DNA of 64,000 bases from Luteibacter mycovicinus (lineage in GTDB: Bacteria > Pseudomonadota > Gammaproteobacteria > Xanthomonadales > Rhodanobacteraceae), in contig NZ_JQNL01000001.1 in NCBI RefSeq assembly GCF_000745235.1, positions 496,001 through 560,000 of the forward strand, in the 5' to 3' direction. A program made the position numbers and the translations under genes. Shown in pieces: positions 1-8,758 of the stretch; position 1 is the first letter of the stretch, and each line of letters opens with the position of its first letter. Below the pieces are notes generated by a model. That model did no database searches. It was not told the DNA's origin and was given only the letters and a program-made list of their open reading frames with translations.

Positions 1-870
1 ACCCGTTTCCGTGTGCTGCGTCCGCTGTACCGCGCGGGGGCGTCGATCTGGGAGCTGGGCATCGATGTCGGCGAGGTGTCCATCCACATCGGCGACGTCG
101 TCGTCTTCGTGTTCGCCACCTGGCTCGCGTTCTGGTCGGCCCGGGGCTTGCGCATGCTGTTGCGGGAGGAACTGCCCCGGTATGCCTCGCTCCCACGCGG
201 CGCCGGCAACAGCATCGCCTCGCTCACCTACTACGCGATCCTCATCCTGGGGTTTCTCCTGGCGCTCTCCGCCGCTGGCTTCAAGCTGAGCCAGCTGGCT
301 CTCATCTTCGGCGCGCTGGGCGTGGGTATCGGCTTCGGATTGCAGACCGTGGTCAACAACTTCGTTTCCGGCCTGGTGTTGATGGTCGAGCGCCCCATCC
401 AGCCGGGTGACGTGGTCGATGTGGCCGCGAGCTCCGGTACGGTTCGCGCCATCGGCCTGCGCGCCACGGTGATCCGAACCTTCGAAGGTGCCGACGTGGT
501 GGTACCGAACGGCCTGTTACTCAGCGGCAACCTGACCAACTGGACGATGTTCGATCGCACCCGGCGCATCGAGGTCATCGTCGGCGTCGCCTACGGAGCC
601 GACCCCGGCAAGGTCATCGAGGTCCTGCTTACCGCCGCCGGTAGCACGCCGGGTGTCTCGGAAGACCCGAAGCCCTCCGCGCAGCTCATCGGATACGGCG
701 ACAGCGCCCTGCAGTTCGCGCTGCGCGCCTGGACCCACGACCTCGGCGCGCTGGGCGATGTCCGCAGCGACCTGCTCGCTCATACCCTGGTCGCTGTCGA
801 CGCGGCGGGCATCGAGATTCCGTTTCCACAAGTCGAGGTCCATCTGCGCGACCCGGCGGCGCCAGAATGA
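1..870 (+). CDS. MscS-family mechanosensitive channel, 5' end outside window
   Basis: The reading frame is open from base 1, so the N-terminus lies before the window; 289 codons are visible. The visible part begins with membrane segments, followed by the hallmark MscS pore-lining helix (GALGVGIGFGLQTVVNNFVSG, about residues 103-123) and the beta domain that follows it (ERPIQPGDVVDV, then VVVPNGLLLSGNLTNW). MscS-type proteins are inner-membrane channels that open under membrane tension to release solutes in hypo-osmotic shock. The glycine/alanine pore helix and the PN motif are intact, so the channel looks functional. The extra upstream membrane segments suggest a larger multi-TM MscS subtype rather than minimal MscS. 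It converges on the MFS gene with 24 bases between the stops. Confidence 0.93.
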   Translation, partial: TRFRVLRPLYRAGASIWELGIDVGEVSIHIGDVVVFVFATWLAFWSARGLRMLLREELPRYASLPRGAGNSIASLTYYAILILGFLLALSAAGFKLSQLALIFGALGVGIGFGLQTVVNNFVSGLVLMVERPIQPGDVVDVAASSGTVRAIGLRATVIRTFEGADVVVPNGLLLSGNLTNWTMFDRTRRIEVIVGVAYGADPGKVIEVLLTAAGSTPGVSEDPKPSAQLIGYGDSALQFALRAWTHDLGALGDVRSDLLAHTLVAVDAAGIEIPFPQVEVHLRDPAAPE

Positions 871-894
871 CAACCACCGATTCACGGCGGAGGC

Positions 895-2118
895 TCACCC
901 GCCTGTACGCACCTCATGGAGGCGCGCGCGGCCGCCCCACCACAGCCCAAGCGATCCCATCGAAACGGCGCCGAGACACAGGAACGCGCCGTGGAATCCG
1001 ATCGTCTCGGCAAGCCATCCGCCCAGTGCGGGACTGAGTGCCGCGCCGACGCCCTGCATCGTCATCACCGCGCCCTGCGCGACGTTGACGCGCCCGGTGC
1101 CCTGCATCAGACGCGCTACCAGCGCAGGCACGGCCACGCTCTGCAAACCCGCGCCGATACCATCGAGCACCTGTACCGGAAAGACGCCCCAGCGGTTGAT
1201 GAAGAACGCGGCAAGTGCTCCGCGCAGCGGCAACGCAAGGAAGGTCACGAGGATGACCTGCCAGTAGCCCCGCGTGCGGATCAACCGCATCGCCAGCAGT
1301 GAGGTTCCCACCATCACCAGTTGCGCCACGACGATGGTCAGCGCCGTGAACGAGCTGGGCTCGGCCTGGTGCGCGGCGACCACCGCCATACCGTAGAGCG
1401 GCAACATCGCCGCGTTGCCGAGGTGAAACAGCGCGAGCGCGGCGGCCAGGATCAGCAGCGGCCGGCAGGTCACCAGGATCGATACGCCCGAAGGCGCGTC
1501 GTCGTTATCCCCGTCGTCCGATTCGAGGCCACGCGCGGCACGGTGATCGATCGCATCGGCCGGAATCAGCAGCGTCGACACCACCGCCAGCACGCCGAAT
1601 ACGCCTGCAACCAGGAATACACCACCGAAACCGAAACGCCAGCCGATGAACCCGGAAACACCGGCGCCGACGACGTTGCCAGCGTGGTTGGCCACCTGGT
1701 TGCGGCCGAACTGCCGGTCGAAGCCCCGCGCGCGGGCTATGCCGAGGGTGACGCCCGCGATCGCCGGCCCGAGCAGCGCGCCGGCGATCGCCGTGGCCAC
1801 CTGCGAGAGCACCACCATCGGAAACGAATGCGCGTACCAGACGATGCACGACGCGATCACCGTGCAGATCGACGACACGACGATCGCCAGCCGCTTGTAA
1901 CGCGTCGCATCGACCACGGCACCCGCCGGCGCCGTGACCAACAGGCCCGCGACGCCACCGATCGTCATCACGGTGCCGATGGCTCCGGTCCGCCAGCCGG
2001 CGGACTGCAAAAACACGCCCAGGAACGGACCGATGCCGGCCTGCACGTCGGCCACGAAGAAGTTGAGTGCTTCGAGCGGTCGTCGGCCGCGCATGGTTCG
2101 TTCCTGAGCGAGTGCCAC
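895..2118 (-). CDS. MFS transporter
   Basis: A 407-residue protein with about twelve hydrophobic segments and the loop signature of the major facilitator superfamily (GAVVDATRYKR after TM2; a repeat in the second half). It is an inner-membrane secondary transporter; the substrate cannot be read from sequence, and drug or metabolite export is the usual role of this length class. The GTG at 2118 has a good ribosome-binding site (GGGAGA, 6 bases away). An ATG eight codons later (2094) also has one (AGGAA), so the start is uncertain by eight residues. It lies 15 bases downstream of the two-repeat hypothetical gene and may be co-transcribed with it. Confidence 0.85.
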   Translation of the reverse strand: MALAQERTMRGRRPLEALNFFVADVQAGIGPFLGVFLQSAGWRTGAIGTVMTIGGVAGLLVTAPAGAVVDATRYKRLAIVVSSICTVIASCIVWYAHSFPMVVLSQVATAIAGALLGPAIAGVTLGIARARGFDRQFGRNQVANHAGNVVGAGVSGFIGWRFGFGGVFLVAGVFGVLAVVSTLLIPADAIDHRAARGLESDDGDNDDAPSGVSILVTCRPLLILAAALALFHLGNAAMLPLYGMAVVAAHQAEPSSFTALTIVVAQLVMVGTSLLAMRLIRTRGYWQVILVTFLALPLRGALAAFFINRWGVFPVQVLDGIGAGLQSVAVPALVARLMQGTGRVNVAQGAVMTMQGVGAALSPALGGWLAETIGFHGAFLCLGAVSMGSLGLWWGGRARLHEVRTGG

Positions 2119-2133
2119 GTGCGTCTCCCGGCG

Positions 2134-2703
2134 TCAGTGCTTCGGCTTCTTCGGCATCGGCTTCAGCGAGTCCGCACTCGTACCGATCGCTTCCGCATGA
2201 ATGACCGCGCCATGGGCGGTATCGGTCCAGCGACCTTCCACCGCGATGGACTTGCCCGGCGCGAGCATCCGTCCGAGTTCGGTCGCCGCGTGCGGCGGAA
2301 AGCGCACGATCACCCCGTCATCGAGCAGCACGCCGTGCGCATTGCCCTTGGGACCATGCAGCAGACGCGCGATCTCGCCCTCGTACGACCAGCGGGAACC
2401 ATCGTCATGCGGTTTGGGCTTTTCTTCGCCGGGTTTCGGACCCTCATCGACAATGCGCTTGCCTTTCGCGGGATCGATCGCCACCGCGACGATCACGTCG
2501 GCGCCGCGCACGGCCACGCCGCGTACCTCGAGCCGGCTACGTGGTTTGAGAGCTCGCGCCAGCGCCCGTGACAGATGGGGCGGCGTGTGGATTTCGGTGC
2601 CGTCGGTCAACAGCAGTCCATCGATATCGCCGTGCGGGTTGAGCAGGAAGCGGTCCAGCGTGCCGCGGGTAACGGGAAGGTAATCGGGATCGAGCCAATG
2701 CAT
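2134..2703 (-). CDS. Hypothetical protein with two internal repeats
   Basis: 189 residues, not recognised. It contains two copies of a roughly 65-residue unit. Copy 1 has FLLNPHGDIDGLLLTDGTEI then PP (about residues 19-42); copy 2 has LLHGPKGNAHGVLLDDGVIV then PP (about residues 113-136). Each is followed by a short beta-rich stretch (LEVRGVAVRG; IAVEGRWTDT) that suggests a small OB-like barrel. No signal peptide is visible, and a charged Lys/Pro/Glu/Asp linker separates the repeats. The neighbouring gene 2778-3539 carries the same two-repeat design plus a signal peptide, so the two are paralogues. Its position downstream of a terminator-like hairpin suggests partial read-through or its own promoter. 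Confidence 0.75.
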   Translation of the reverse strand: MHWLDPDYLPVTRGTLDRFLLNPHGDIDGLLLTDGTEIHTPPHLSRALARALKPRSRLEVRGVAVRGADVIVAVAIDPAKGKRIVDEGPKPGEEKPKPHDDGSRWSYEGEIARLLHGPKGNAHGVLLDDGVIVRFPPHAATELGRMLAPGKSIAVEGRWTDTAHGAVIHAEAIGTSADSLKPMPKKPKH

Positions 2704-2737
2704 GTGCTACTCCAGGGATAAAAAAGTCGGCAGGAAA

Positions 2738-2765
2738 CGCCACCGCCCATGGACGGGCGGCGGCG
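2738..2765 (-). terminator. Putative intrinsic terminator or attenuating hairpin
   Basis: In the minus direction an 11-bp stem (CGCCGCCGCCC / GGGCGGTGGCG, one G-T pair) with a 6-base loop is followed by TTT, with a further T6 run about ten bases on. It lies just after the stop of the secreted paralogue and before the cytoplasmic paralogue, so it probably limits transcription into the latter. Confidence 0.5.
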
Positions 2766-2777
2766 CCTGGATCGGGG

Positions 2778-3539
2778 TCAGGGCGTGGGAACGGGCGGCG
2801 TGGGAGCCGGTGCTCCGCCCAACGCGACACCCGGTTGCGGCGGCACCGGCGGGCGGGGTGCCATCGGGCCAGGCTGCGGCGGTGCGGCGACCGGCTGTTC
2901 GTTACCGGGGGTCGTGCCGAGAGCGGTCACCTGGATGGAACGGCCGTAAGGCGTGTTCACGCCGAATCCTTTGACGGCGATTCGTGCATGCGGCTGCATC
3001 AGCGCGCCGGCACGCACCGCCGCTGGAGGCGGCACGCGCAGGATCGAGCCCTCATCCAGCAGCACACCGGCCACGTCACCGCGCGGGCCGTACAGCGGCT
3101 GCTGCACCAGGCCGTGCGCTTCCATCGGCTGCAGCGCCGGTGCCGCTGGCGGAGCCGGTGGCGCGGCCGGCGGCGCGTCGCTCAGCTCCATGCCGCCCGC
3201 CGTGATCGATTCAGCCTGAAGCAGCGGCAAATCACCCACGCGGAAGCCCCGGGCGGTGAGACGATCGCCCCGATGGAGCTTGCCCGCCAGCGCGGCGCCC
3301 ATCGTCGGCGGCATGCCGACCTGCGTGTGATCGTCGAGCAACACGCCGTCCACGTCGCCATTGGGATTGACGAGAAAACGGGCGACGGTGCCGGTCACCT
3401 GGGTGCGATGCGCATCGGCAAGCGGTGCCGGCGGCGCGGGCGGCGGCGGCGGGATCGCCGAGGGGGACGGTCGATCCTGGGCGACGGCGCTGCCGATGGC
3501 CAGGGCGAGTGCGCAACCGAGCAAGGGAAAACGATTCAT
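2778..3539 (-). CDS. Secreted two-repeat protein, candidate sigma-54 target
   Basis: 253 residues. The start at 3539 is chosen because an AGGAG site sits just upstream and the encoded N-terminus (MNRFPLLGCALALAIGSAVA) is a clear Sec signal peptide. The frame extends upstream only across promoter sequence. After a proline/alanine-rich linker come two repeats of the unit seen in the neighbour: FLVNPNGDVDGVLLDDHTQV, and PLYGPRGDVAGVLLDEGSIL, each followed by PP. It ends in another Pro/Gly-rich tail. The function is unknown; an exported small-barrel protein is the most that can be said. A -24/-12 promoter match and two palindromes lie between it and the sigma-54 activator gene, which suggests it is the local output of that two-component system. 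Confidence 0.8.
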   Translation of the reverse strand: MNRFPLLGCALALAIGSAVAQDRPSPSAIPPPPPAPPAPLADAHRTQVTGTVARFLVNPNGDVDGVLLDDHTQVGMPPTMGAALAGKLHRGDRLTARGFRVGDLPLLQAESITAGGMELSDAPPAAPPAPPAAPALQPMEAHGLVQQPLYGPRGDVAGVLLDEGSILRVPPPAAVRAGALMQPHARIAVKGFGVNTPYGRSIQVTALGTTPGNEQPVAAPPQPGPMAPRPPVPPQPGVALGGAPAPTPPVPTP

Positions 3540-3583
3540 GATGAACTCCTGCATCGCGGTGGGGAGGCCGCGATGAAAACCGC

Positions 3584-3599
3584 TGCATCGTTCGTGCCA
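3584..3599 (-). promoter_or_regulatory. Sigma-54 (-24/-12) promoter
   Basis: Read on the minus strand the site is TGGCACG-N4-ATGCA, a near match to the RpoN consensus TGGCACG-N4-TTGCA with the obligatory GG and GC ten bases apart. Transcription would start about 12 bases downstream, giving a leader of roughly 35 bases before the ATG at 3539. A sigma-54 activator gene is encoded immediately upstream. Confidence 0.7.
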
Positions 3600-3650
3600 G
3601 CCGCGAAAGCGCTGAAAAACAGTCCTGTCGACACATCCGCGTCGATGGAA

Positions 3651-3691
3651 GTGTCCCCATCGGGGACACACGGTGTCCTCGCCACGGACAC
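3651..3691. promoter_or_regulatory. Tandem palindromic enhancer (UAS) sites
   Basis: Two 19-bp inverted repeats: 3651-3669 (GTGTCCCC-ATC-GGGGACAC, perfect) and 3673-3691 (GTGTCC-N7-GGACAC). Their centres are 22 bp apart, two helical turns, and they lie about 65-105 bp upstream of the -12 element. This is the usual geometry for a pair of NtrC-type activator dimers. The second site touches the stop codon of the activator gene. Confidence 0.65.
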
Positions 3692-5031
3692 TATTCGAGA
3701 CCGTGGTCCAGTAGCTTGCGGTAAAGCAGCTGGCGACGGATGCCAAGTCGACGTGCCGCCTCCGCGCGATTGCCCTGCGCAGCTGCCAGCGCCTGTACGA
3801 TCATCGCGCGCTCCAGCCGCGCCAGCGCGACAGGCAGCGACTCGCCCTCGCCGACCTCATCGCTCCCGCCTTCCGCCGCCGGGAGCGCGCCATCGGCAAG
3901 CATGCCGTCGAGGTCGGCCGCGTCGACCACCGGTCCGGGCACCAGCACCCGGCAGCGCTCCATGACATTGCGCAACTCACGGACGTTGCCGGGCCAGCGA
4001 TGTCGCTCCAGCCGCGCTACCGCGGCGGTCGACAGCCGCTTTGGCCGCGACTGGCCCGCATCGAGGAACGCCGTCGCCAGCACCGCGATGTCTTCGACGC
4101 GCTCGCGCAGCGGCAACAGTTCGATCGGCAGCACGTTGAGACGGTAGTAGAGGTCCATCCGGAACTCACCGGCCGTCACGCGTTCGTCGATGTGCCGGTG
4201 CGTCGCCGCGATCACGCGCACGTCGATCGGCACCGGCTGGCTGCTTCCCAACGGGGTGACCTCGTTTTCCTGAAGCACGCGCAGCAGCTTCGCCTGCATC
4301 GCCAGAGGCATGTCGCCGATTTCGTCCAGCAGCAGCGTGCCGCCATCGGCCTCGCGGAAGTACCCCTTGCGATCCGCCGTCGCACCCGAGAACGCCCCTT
4401 TGCGATGCCCGAACAATTCGCTCTCGAGCAGGTCCGGCGGTATAGCCGCGCAGTTGACGGCGACGAACGGCCGCTCGGCACGCGCGCCGGCGCGATGCAA
4501 GGCGCGCGCGACCATCTCCTTGCCGGTTCCGGTTTCGCCCGTGATCAGCACCGGAACATCGCTGGCGGCGGCGAGGCCGATGCGCTTGTGGACCTGATGC
4601 ATCGCCTGGCTGTGGCCCAGCATGTCGCCGTCGTCCGCCACGGAGGCGCCCGCCGGTTCGACCGGGCCCGCCGCCATGGCGCGTGCCACGGCGTCGGCGA
4701 GATCCTGCCTGCCGATGGGTTTGACCAGATGGTCGAACGCGCCCAGCCGCATCGCCTCGATGGTGTTCTGAGCTGACGCGAACGCGGTGAGCATGATGAT
4801 CGGGACGGGTGACGCGGGCGCGTCGGCGTGACGTGAGCGCAACAGCGCAAGGCCATCCATCCCCGGCATCCGGTAATCGACGAACGCCATATGGACATCC
4901 CCGGCGCGTAGCCTGGCCAGGCCTTCCTCCGCATTGCGCGCCATGGCGACGCCGTGGCCGAGCGACGTCAGCGTCGCGGCCATGGTCGCGCGGAAATCGT
5001 CGTCGTCGTCGATGATCAGGACCTGCGCCAT
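3691..5031 (-). CDS. NtrC-family sigma-54-dependent response regulator
   Basis: 446 residues with three domains. The receiver domain (about 1-120) has the acidic pocket IIDDDDD, phospho-acceptor D52 and K104. The AAA+ domain (about 138-370) has Walker A GETGTGKE (165-172), Walker [11 protein letters not shown] (231-240) and the sigma-54 contact loop GAFSGA (212-217), where serine replaces the usual threonine. A Fis-type helix-turn-helix closes the protein ([20 protein letters not shown]). It should activate RpoN promoters when phosphorylated. ATG at 5031 has a GGAGA site. It overlaps the histidine kinase gene by 16 bases, so the pair is co-translated. The palindromes just past its stop are the likely binding sites. 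Confidence 0.95.
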   Translation of the reverse strand: MAQVLIIDDDDDFRATMAATLTSLGHGVAMARNAEEGLARLRAGDVHMAFVDYRMPGMDGLALLRSRHADAPASPVPIIMLTAFASAQNTIEAMRLGAFDHLVKPIGRQDLADAVARAMAAGPVEPAGASVADDGDMLGHSQAMHQVHKRIGLAAASDVPVLITGETGTGKEMVARALHRAGARAERPFVAVNCAAIPPDLLESELFGHRKGAFSGATADRKGYFREADGGTLLLDEIGDMPLAMQAKLLRVLQENEVTPLGSSQPVPIDVRVIAATHRHIDERVTAGEFRMDLYYRLNVLPIELLPLRERVEDIAVLATAFLDAGQSRPKRLSTAAVARLERHRWPGNVRELRNVMERCRVLVPGPVVDAADLDGMLADGALPAAEGGSDEVGEGESLPVALARLERAMIVQALAAAQGNRAEAARRLGIRRQLLYRKLLDHGLE

Positions 5032-6446
5032 GGGATCTCCAGGCTAAAGGCGTGGACGCCGTCGTCGCGCTCGTAACGCGCATGGCCGCCATGACCCTCC
5101 GCGATCTCGCGCACCAGGGCCAGGCCCAGGCCGTTACCGTCGACCCGGCCGCTTGCGAACGGTTCGAACAGGCGCTCCTCGATCTCCGGATCGAGCGACG
5201 GACCCGCATTGGTTACCGTGATGCGCAAGGTATGGCCATCGTGGACGACCGCCATCCCGACGTCGGCCGCGTGCTGAAACGCGTTGCGTAAGAGGTTTTC
5301 CACGGCGCGGCTGAGCTGCTCGCGGTCGATCGCCCAGTGAAGGTCAGGAGCGTAGCGGCGCTCGACGGTGACCGGGCCGACATCTTTCCAGGTCGCCCGC
5401 TCGATCGATGCGACCCATGCCTCGATCGCGGTATCTTCCAGACGCAGGCGGATCGGCTGCACCATGCCGAGCAGGCTTTCGACCAGGTCGTCCAGTTTCC
5501 TTACCTGCGCCAGCACCATGGTCAATGGAGCGCGTTGCTCGTCGGACACGACGGGTGCGGCCAGCGCGTTCTCCGCCGCCAGACGCATGGTCGCGATGGG
5601 GTTGCGAATCTCGTGAGCCACGGTGGCCGTCATTCGTCCGAGACCGACCAGGCGCTCGTGTCGGCGCAGCTCCGTCGACAAGGCCTCTGCCTCGCGATGG
5701 CTGGCGTCGAGCCGGGACGCATAGGCGACCACGGCATCCGCCAGACGATCCACCTCCGGCGAACCGGTCCGCGGCAACGCGGGCACACCGGAGGACCGCG
5801 TCAGCGCATCCTCCACGGCGTCCAGCTTGCGCCGCCAGCGTCGCATGATCGCCACCAGGCCGATGGCCGAGGCCAGCGCCAGGGCGAACGGGAGACCGAT
5901 CCCGGCGGCCAGCAGGCTCGACGACCGCCCTGGCGCACGGGCCAGACGGGTCATCGTCCATACCGCACGCGTCGTGTCCAACGGGCACGCGGTGATGAGC
6001 ACGGTCTCGCGCTCGCCCTGACGCACGTAGGACTGCTCCCGCCGCGAGCTCACGGCCGCGCTGGCGGTGGTCACGATGTTGCCGCTCTCGGCCTCGGGCA
6101 CGTCGGTCTTGTCGCCCGAGCCTTCATACGTGGGATAGGCGTACGCGGTAAATCCCCGATCCGATTGCCATGCCCCGCCCTCGACGCCGCTGGCGTCCTG
6201 CAAGACCAGCTGCAGGACGACATCAAGCAGGCCGTTGGACGGCGACGAGGCACGCGCGGCGGGACTGGCGCCGCGGTAACGACTGACCACCGCTGCGCAG
6301 TCCGCGGACAACGCCTGCCGGGCATGCGCGACCTGCACCGATCCGGTCTGCCGCCAGGCCACCAGCAGCAGCACGCCCATGCCGACGCAGGCCAGCGCGA
6401 CGAGGGCCCAGATGACGAAGAGCTGGCGGGAAAGCGCGTTGAACAC
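5016..6446 (-). CDS. Sensor histidine kinase
   Basis: 476 residues. TM1 (about 9-31) and TM2 (about 177-201) enclose a roughly 145-residue periplasmic sensor region with no domain I recognise. A HAMP-like linker follows, then the HisKA H-box (VAHEIRNPIATMRLA, phospho-His 278) and a HATPase domain with N-box (ENLLRNAFQHA) and G-box (GNGLGLALVREIAEGHGG). This is the NtrB/AtoS-like layout typical of kinases that pair with sigma-54 activators. It starts at GTG 6446 with only a weak ribosome-binding site, so the start is less certain. The divergent kdsA gene begins 145 bases away. Confidence 0.93.
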   Translation of the reverse strand: MFNALSRQLFVIWALVALACVGMGVLLLVAWRQTGSVQVAHARQALSADCAAVVSRYRGASPAARASSPSNGLLDVVLQLVLQDASGVEGGAWQSDRGFTAYAYPTYEGSGDKTDVPEAESGNIVTTASAAVSSRREQSYVRQGERETVLITACPLDTTRAVWTMTRLARAPGRSSSLLAAGIGLPFALALASAIGLVAIMRRWRRKLDAVEDALTRSSGVPALPRTGSPEVDRLADAVVAYASRLDASHREAEALSTELRRHERLVGLGRMTATVAHEIRNPIATMRLAAENALAAPVVSDEQRAPLTMVLAQVRKLDDLVESLLGMVQPIRLRLEDTAIEAWVASIERATWKDVGPVTVERRYAPDLHWAIDREQLSRAVENLLRNAFQHAADVGMAVVHDGHTLRITVTNAGPSLDPEIEERLFEPFASGRVDGNGLGLALVREIAEGHGGHARYERDDGVHAFSLEIPWRRS

Positions 6447-6504
6447 CGGTGTCGGCCTGAACGGGGTGCGGCATCGTAGTCACGACATGAGCACGACGCC
6501 GTGA

Positions 6505-7437
<933 letters not shown>

Positions 7438-7482
7438 AGCGCGACTCTACGCGCTGACGTCCTCACGAAGCGCTCAAGACAA

Positions 7483-7514
7483 CGGTGGCCGCCACGATCG
7501 TCTGGTGGCCACCG
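7483..7514. terminator. Inverted repeat between convergent genes
   Basis: CGGTGGCC and GGCCACCG flank 16 bases, in the short gap between kdsA and the convergent antitoxin-like gene. There is no T tract, so it is only a possible bidirectional terminator. Confidence 0.3.
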
Positions 7515-7536
7515 ACAGCGAACTTTCGCAATCCGC

Positions 7537-8073
7537 CTAGCGCGCGATAGCTTCCAGCCACGAACCCTGAGCCAGAGCAGCCTGATGTGGCGACAGCGCT
7601 CCGATGTCGCGCGCGGTATTCAGCGTCTGGCTGGCGAGTGCGACGGCTCGGCTTTCGGTATCGACCCGCTTTCCCCTTTCATCCATCCATCGATAGACGT
7701 CTGCAAGATGGAAGAGCGCTGAAATCCCTTCGTGCACAGCACGCGGGAACGCTTCGTCCGTCTGCAGAATGCGCCTCGCGTTCTGTCGCGTCTGGCCCAA
7801 CAGCGCGGCGATCTCCGTCAGACCAACGAGATCCGGCGCCGCCTCTACCAGATGAATTCCCGGAATGGCGCGGCGTACATCTGCGACAGCGCTATAAAGC
7901 GCCTCCTCCGCCGTTGCCGCTTCTCGCCCGAAGTCGAGTGCGATGCGTCCGAGCTTACCAATGCCTACGACTGCGTCGTCGCAGCCACTTTCTTCCAGCA
8001 CCTGCACGTAGTTCGCTGGGTCGGTGTCCGGATGATCGAAAGCGAATTTCAGTACGAAGTTGAACTCAGGCAT
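7537..8073 (-). CDS. HTH DNA-binding protein, likely antitoxin
   Basis: 178 residues if started at MPEFNF (8073), preferred because a GAGGA element lies upstream; an in-frame ATG nine codons earlier (8100) lacks one. The N-terminal half (about 1-85) is a compact alpha/beta domain (SGCDDAVVGIGKLGRIALDF). It is followed by a MerR/excisionase-like HTH (LVGLTEIAALLGQTRQNARRIL, about 95-116) with PRAVHEG and LFHLADVYRWM after it. I recognise this as a widespread family annotated simply as a helix-turn-helix DNA-binding protein. It follows a small basic protein gene by 29 bases, toxin first and antitoxin second, as in hicAB loci. Function as an antitoxin/autorepressor is inference. Confidence 0.7.
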   Translation of the reverse strand: MPEFNFVLKFAFDHPDTDPANYVQVLEESGCDDAVVGIGKLGRIALDFGREAATAEEALYSAVADVRRAIPGIHLVEAAPDLVGLTEIAALLGQTRQNARRILQTDEAFPRAVHEGISALFHLADVYRWMDERGKRVDTESRAVALASQTLNTARDIGALSPHQAALAQGSWLEAIAR

Positions 8074-8102
8074 GTCTGCTCTGTCCTCAATGCAGTCCAT
8101 CG

Positions 8103-8369
8103 CTAGAAGGCGCCGCGCTCATGGCGAGCCGCTTGCGCCGCCAGGCAGCGATCTACGATACGTCGCAGCTTTCTCGCGTGCGTCTCGGGATTTTGGGGAG
8201 TACCCGCGATGCTCGTCATGCAGAATTCGCCACAGGCGCACAACCGATTGTTGGCTGGGCAGTACATCACCCCCCAGTGCGATCGCTGACTGTCGACTCG
8301 CCAACCGTTGCTCTCGGCATATCGCAAGGCGTCTTCGACTTGCCGCTTGCTGTGCGTATTCCGTGGCAC
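8103..8369 (-). CDS. Small basic protein, possible HicA-like toxin
   Basis: 88 residues from a GTG start with GGGAG upstream. It is basic and contains QVEDALRYAESNGWRVDSQ followed by RSHWGVMYCP and a cysteine-rich turn (CACGEFC). The layout of a first helix, then GW(R/x)V and a strand with SH, resembles the HicA/YcfA dsRBD-like mRNA interferase fold, in which a histidine in the SH motif is catalytic. The cysteine cluster is unlike standard HicA and could bind metal. The size, basic charge and pairing with the HTH protein support a toxin-antitoxin-type module; the biochemical assignment is a guess. Confidence 0.6.
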   Translation of the reverse strand: MPRNTHSKRQVEDALRYAESNGWRVDSQRSHWGVMYCPANNRLCACGEFCMTSIAGTPQNPETHARKLRRIVDRCLAAQAARHERGAF

Positions 8370-8758
8370 TCCGCGCTCCCATGTAAATTAGGCTCCCGAC
8401 CCCTGATTGTCAACTGACAATAAGAGGTCGCCAAGGCGCACGCCGACGATTTTTGCCGCGTGGCGCACCTGGAAAATTTGCCTCAACACACAGCGGGCGT
8501 CTGTCAGATTCGCCTGCGCGATGGCAGTGACTAACCTTACGCGAACCCTGCCGCGCGAGCGCACGTATGGACGTCCGCGCCGGTCACGTGACATTGCGAT
8601 GACGCGTTTACTTCTTAAGTAATTGCCGCGAAACAGCAACACGCAATTTCGGCAAGAGTGGCCCATACGCCAAATCCGTCAAGCTTCCTGTCCCCTTCCC
8701 GCTTTTCGATCGTGTCATCCTCGCCGAAATTCTCATAACTCGGACAAGGAGCAGGGGC
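8370..8758. other. 389-base intergenic region with a doubtful ORF
   Basis: It separates the toxin-like gene from the MASE1 gene and should hold both divergent promoters. A 92-codon open frame on the minus strand (8388-8666) ends in a stretch resembling the last helices of an XRE-type HTH (HAAKIVGVRLGDLLLSV), but its N-terminal half is arginine-rich with no recognisable HTH. It may be a decayed regulator or chance. Nothing else is evident. Confidence 0.3.

Noticed and set aside
3540..3746. N-terminal extension of the secreted two-repeat protein.
   Set aside because: It covers the sigma-54 promoter and palindromes; the signal peptide start at 3539 has a ribosome-binding site.
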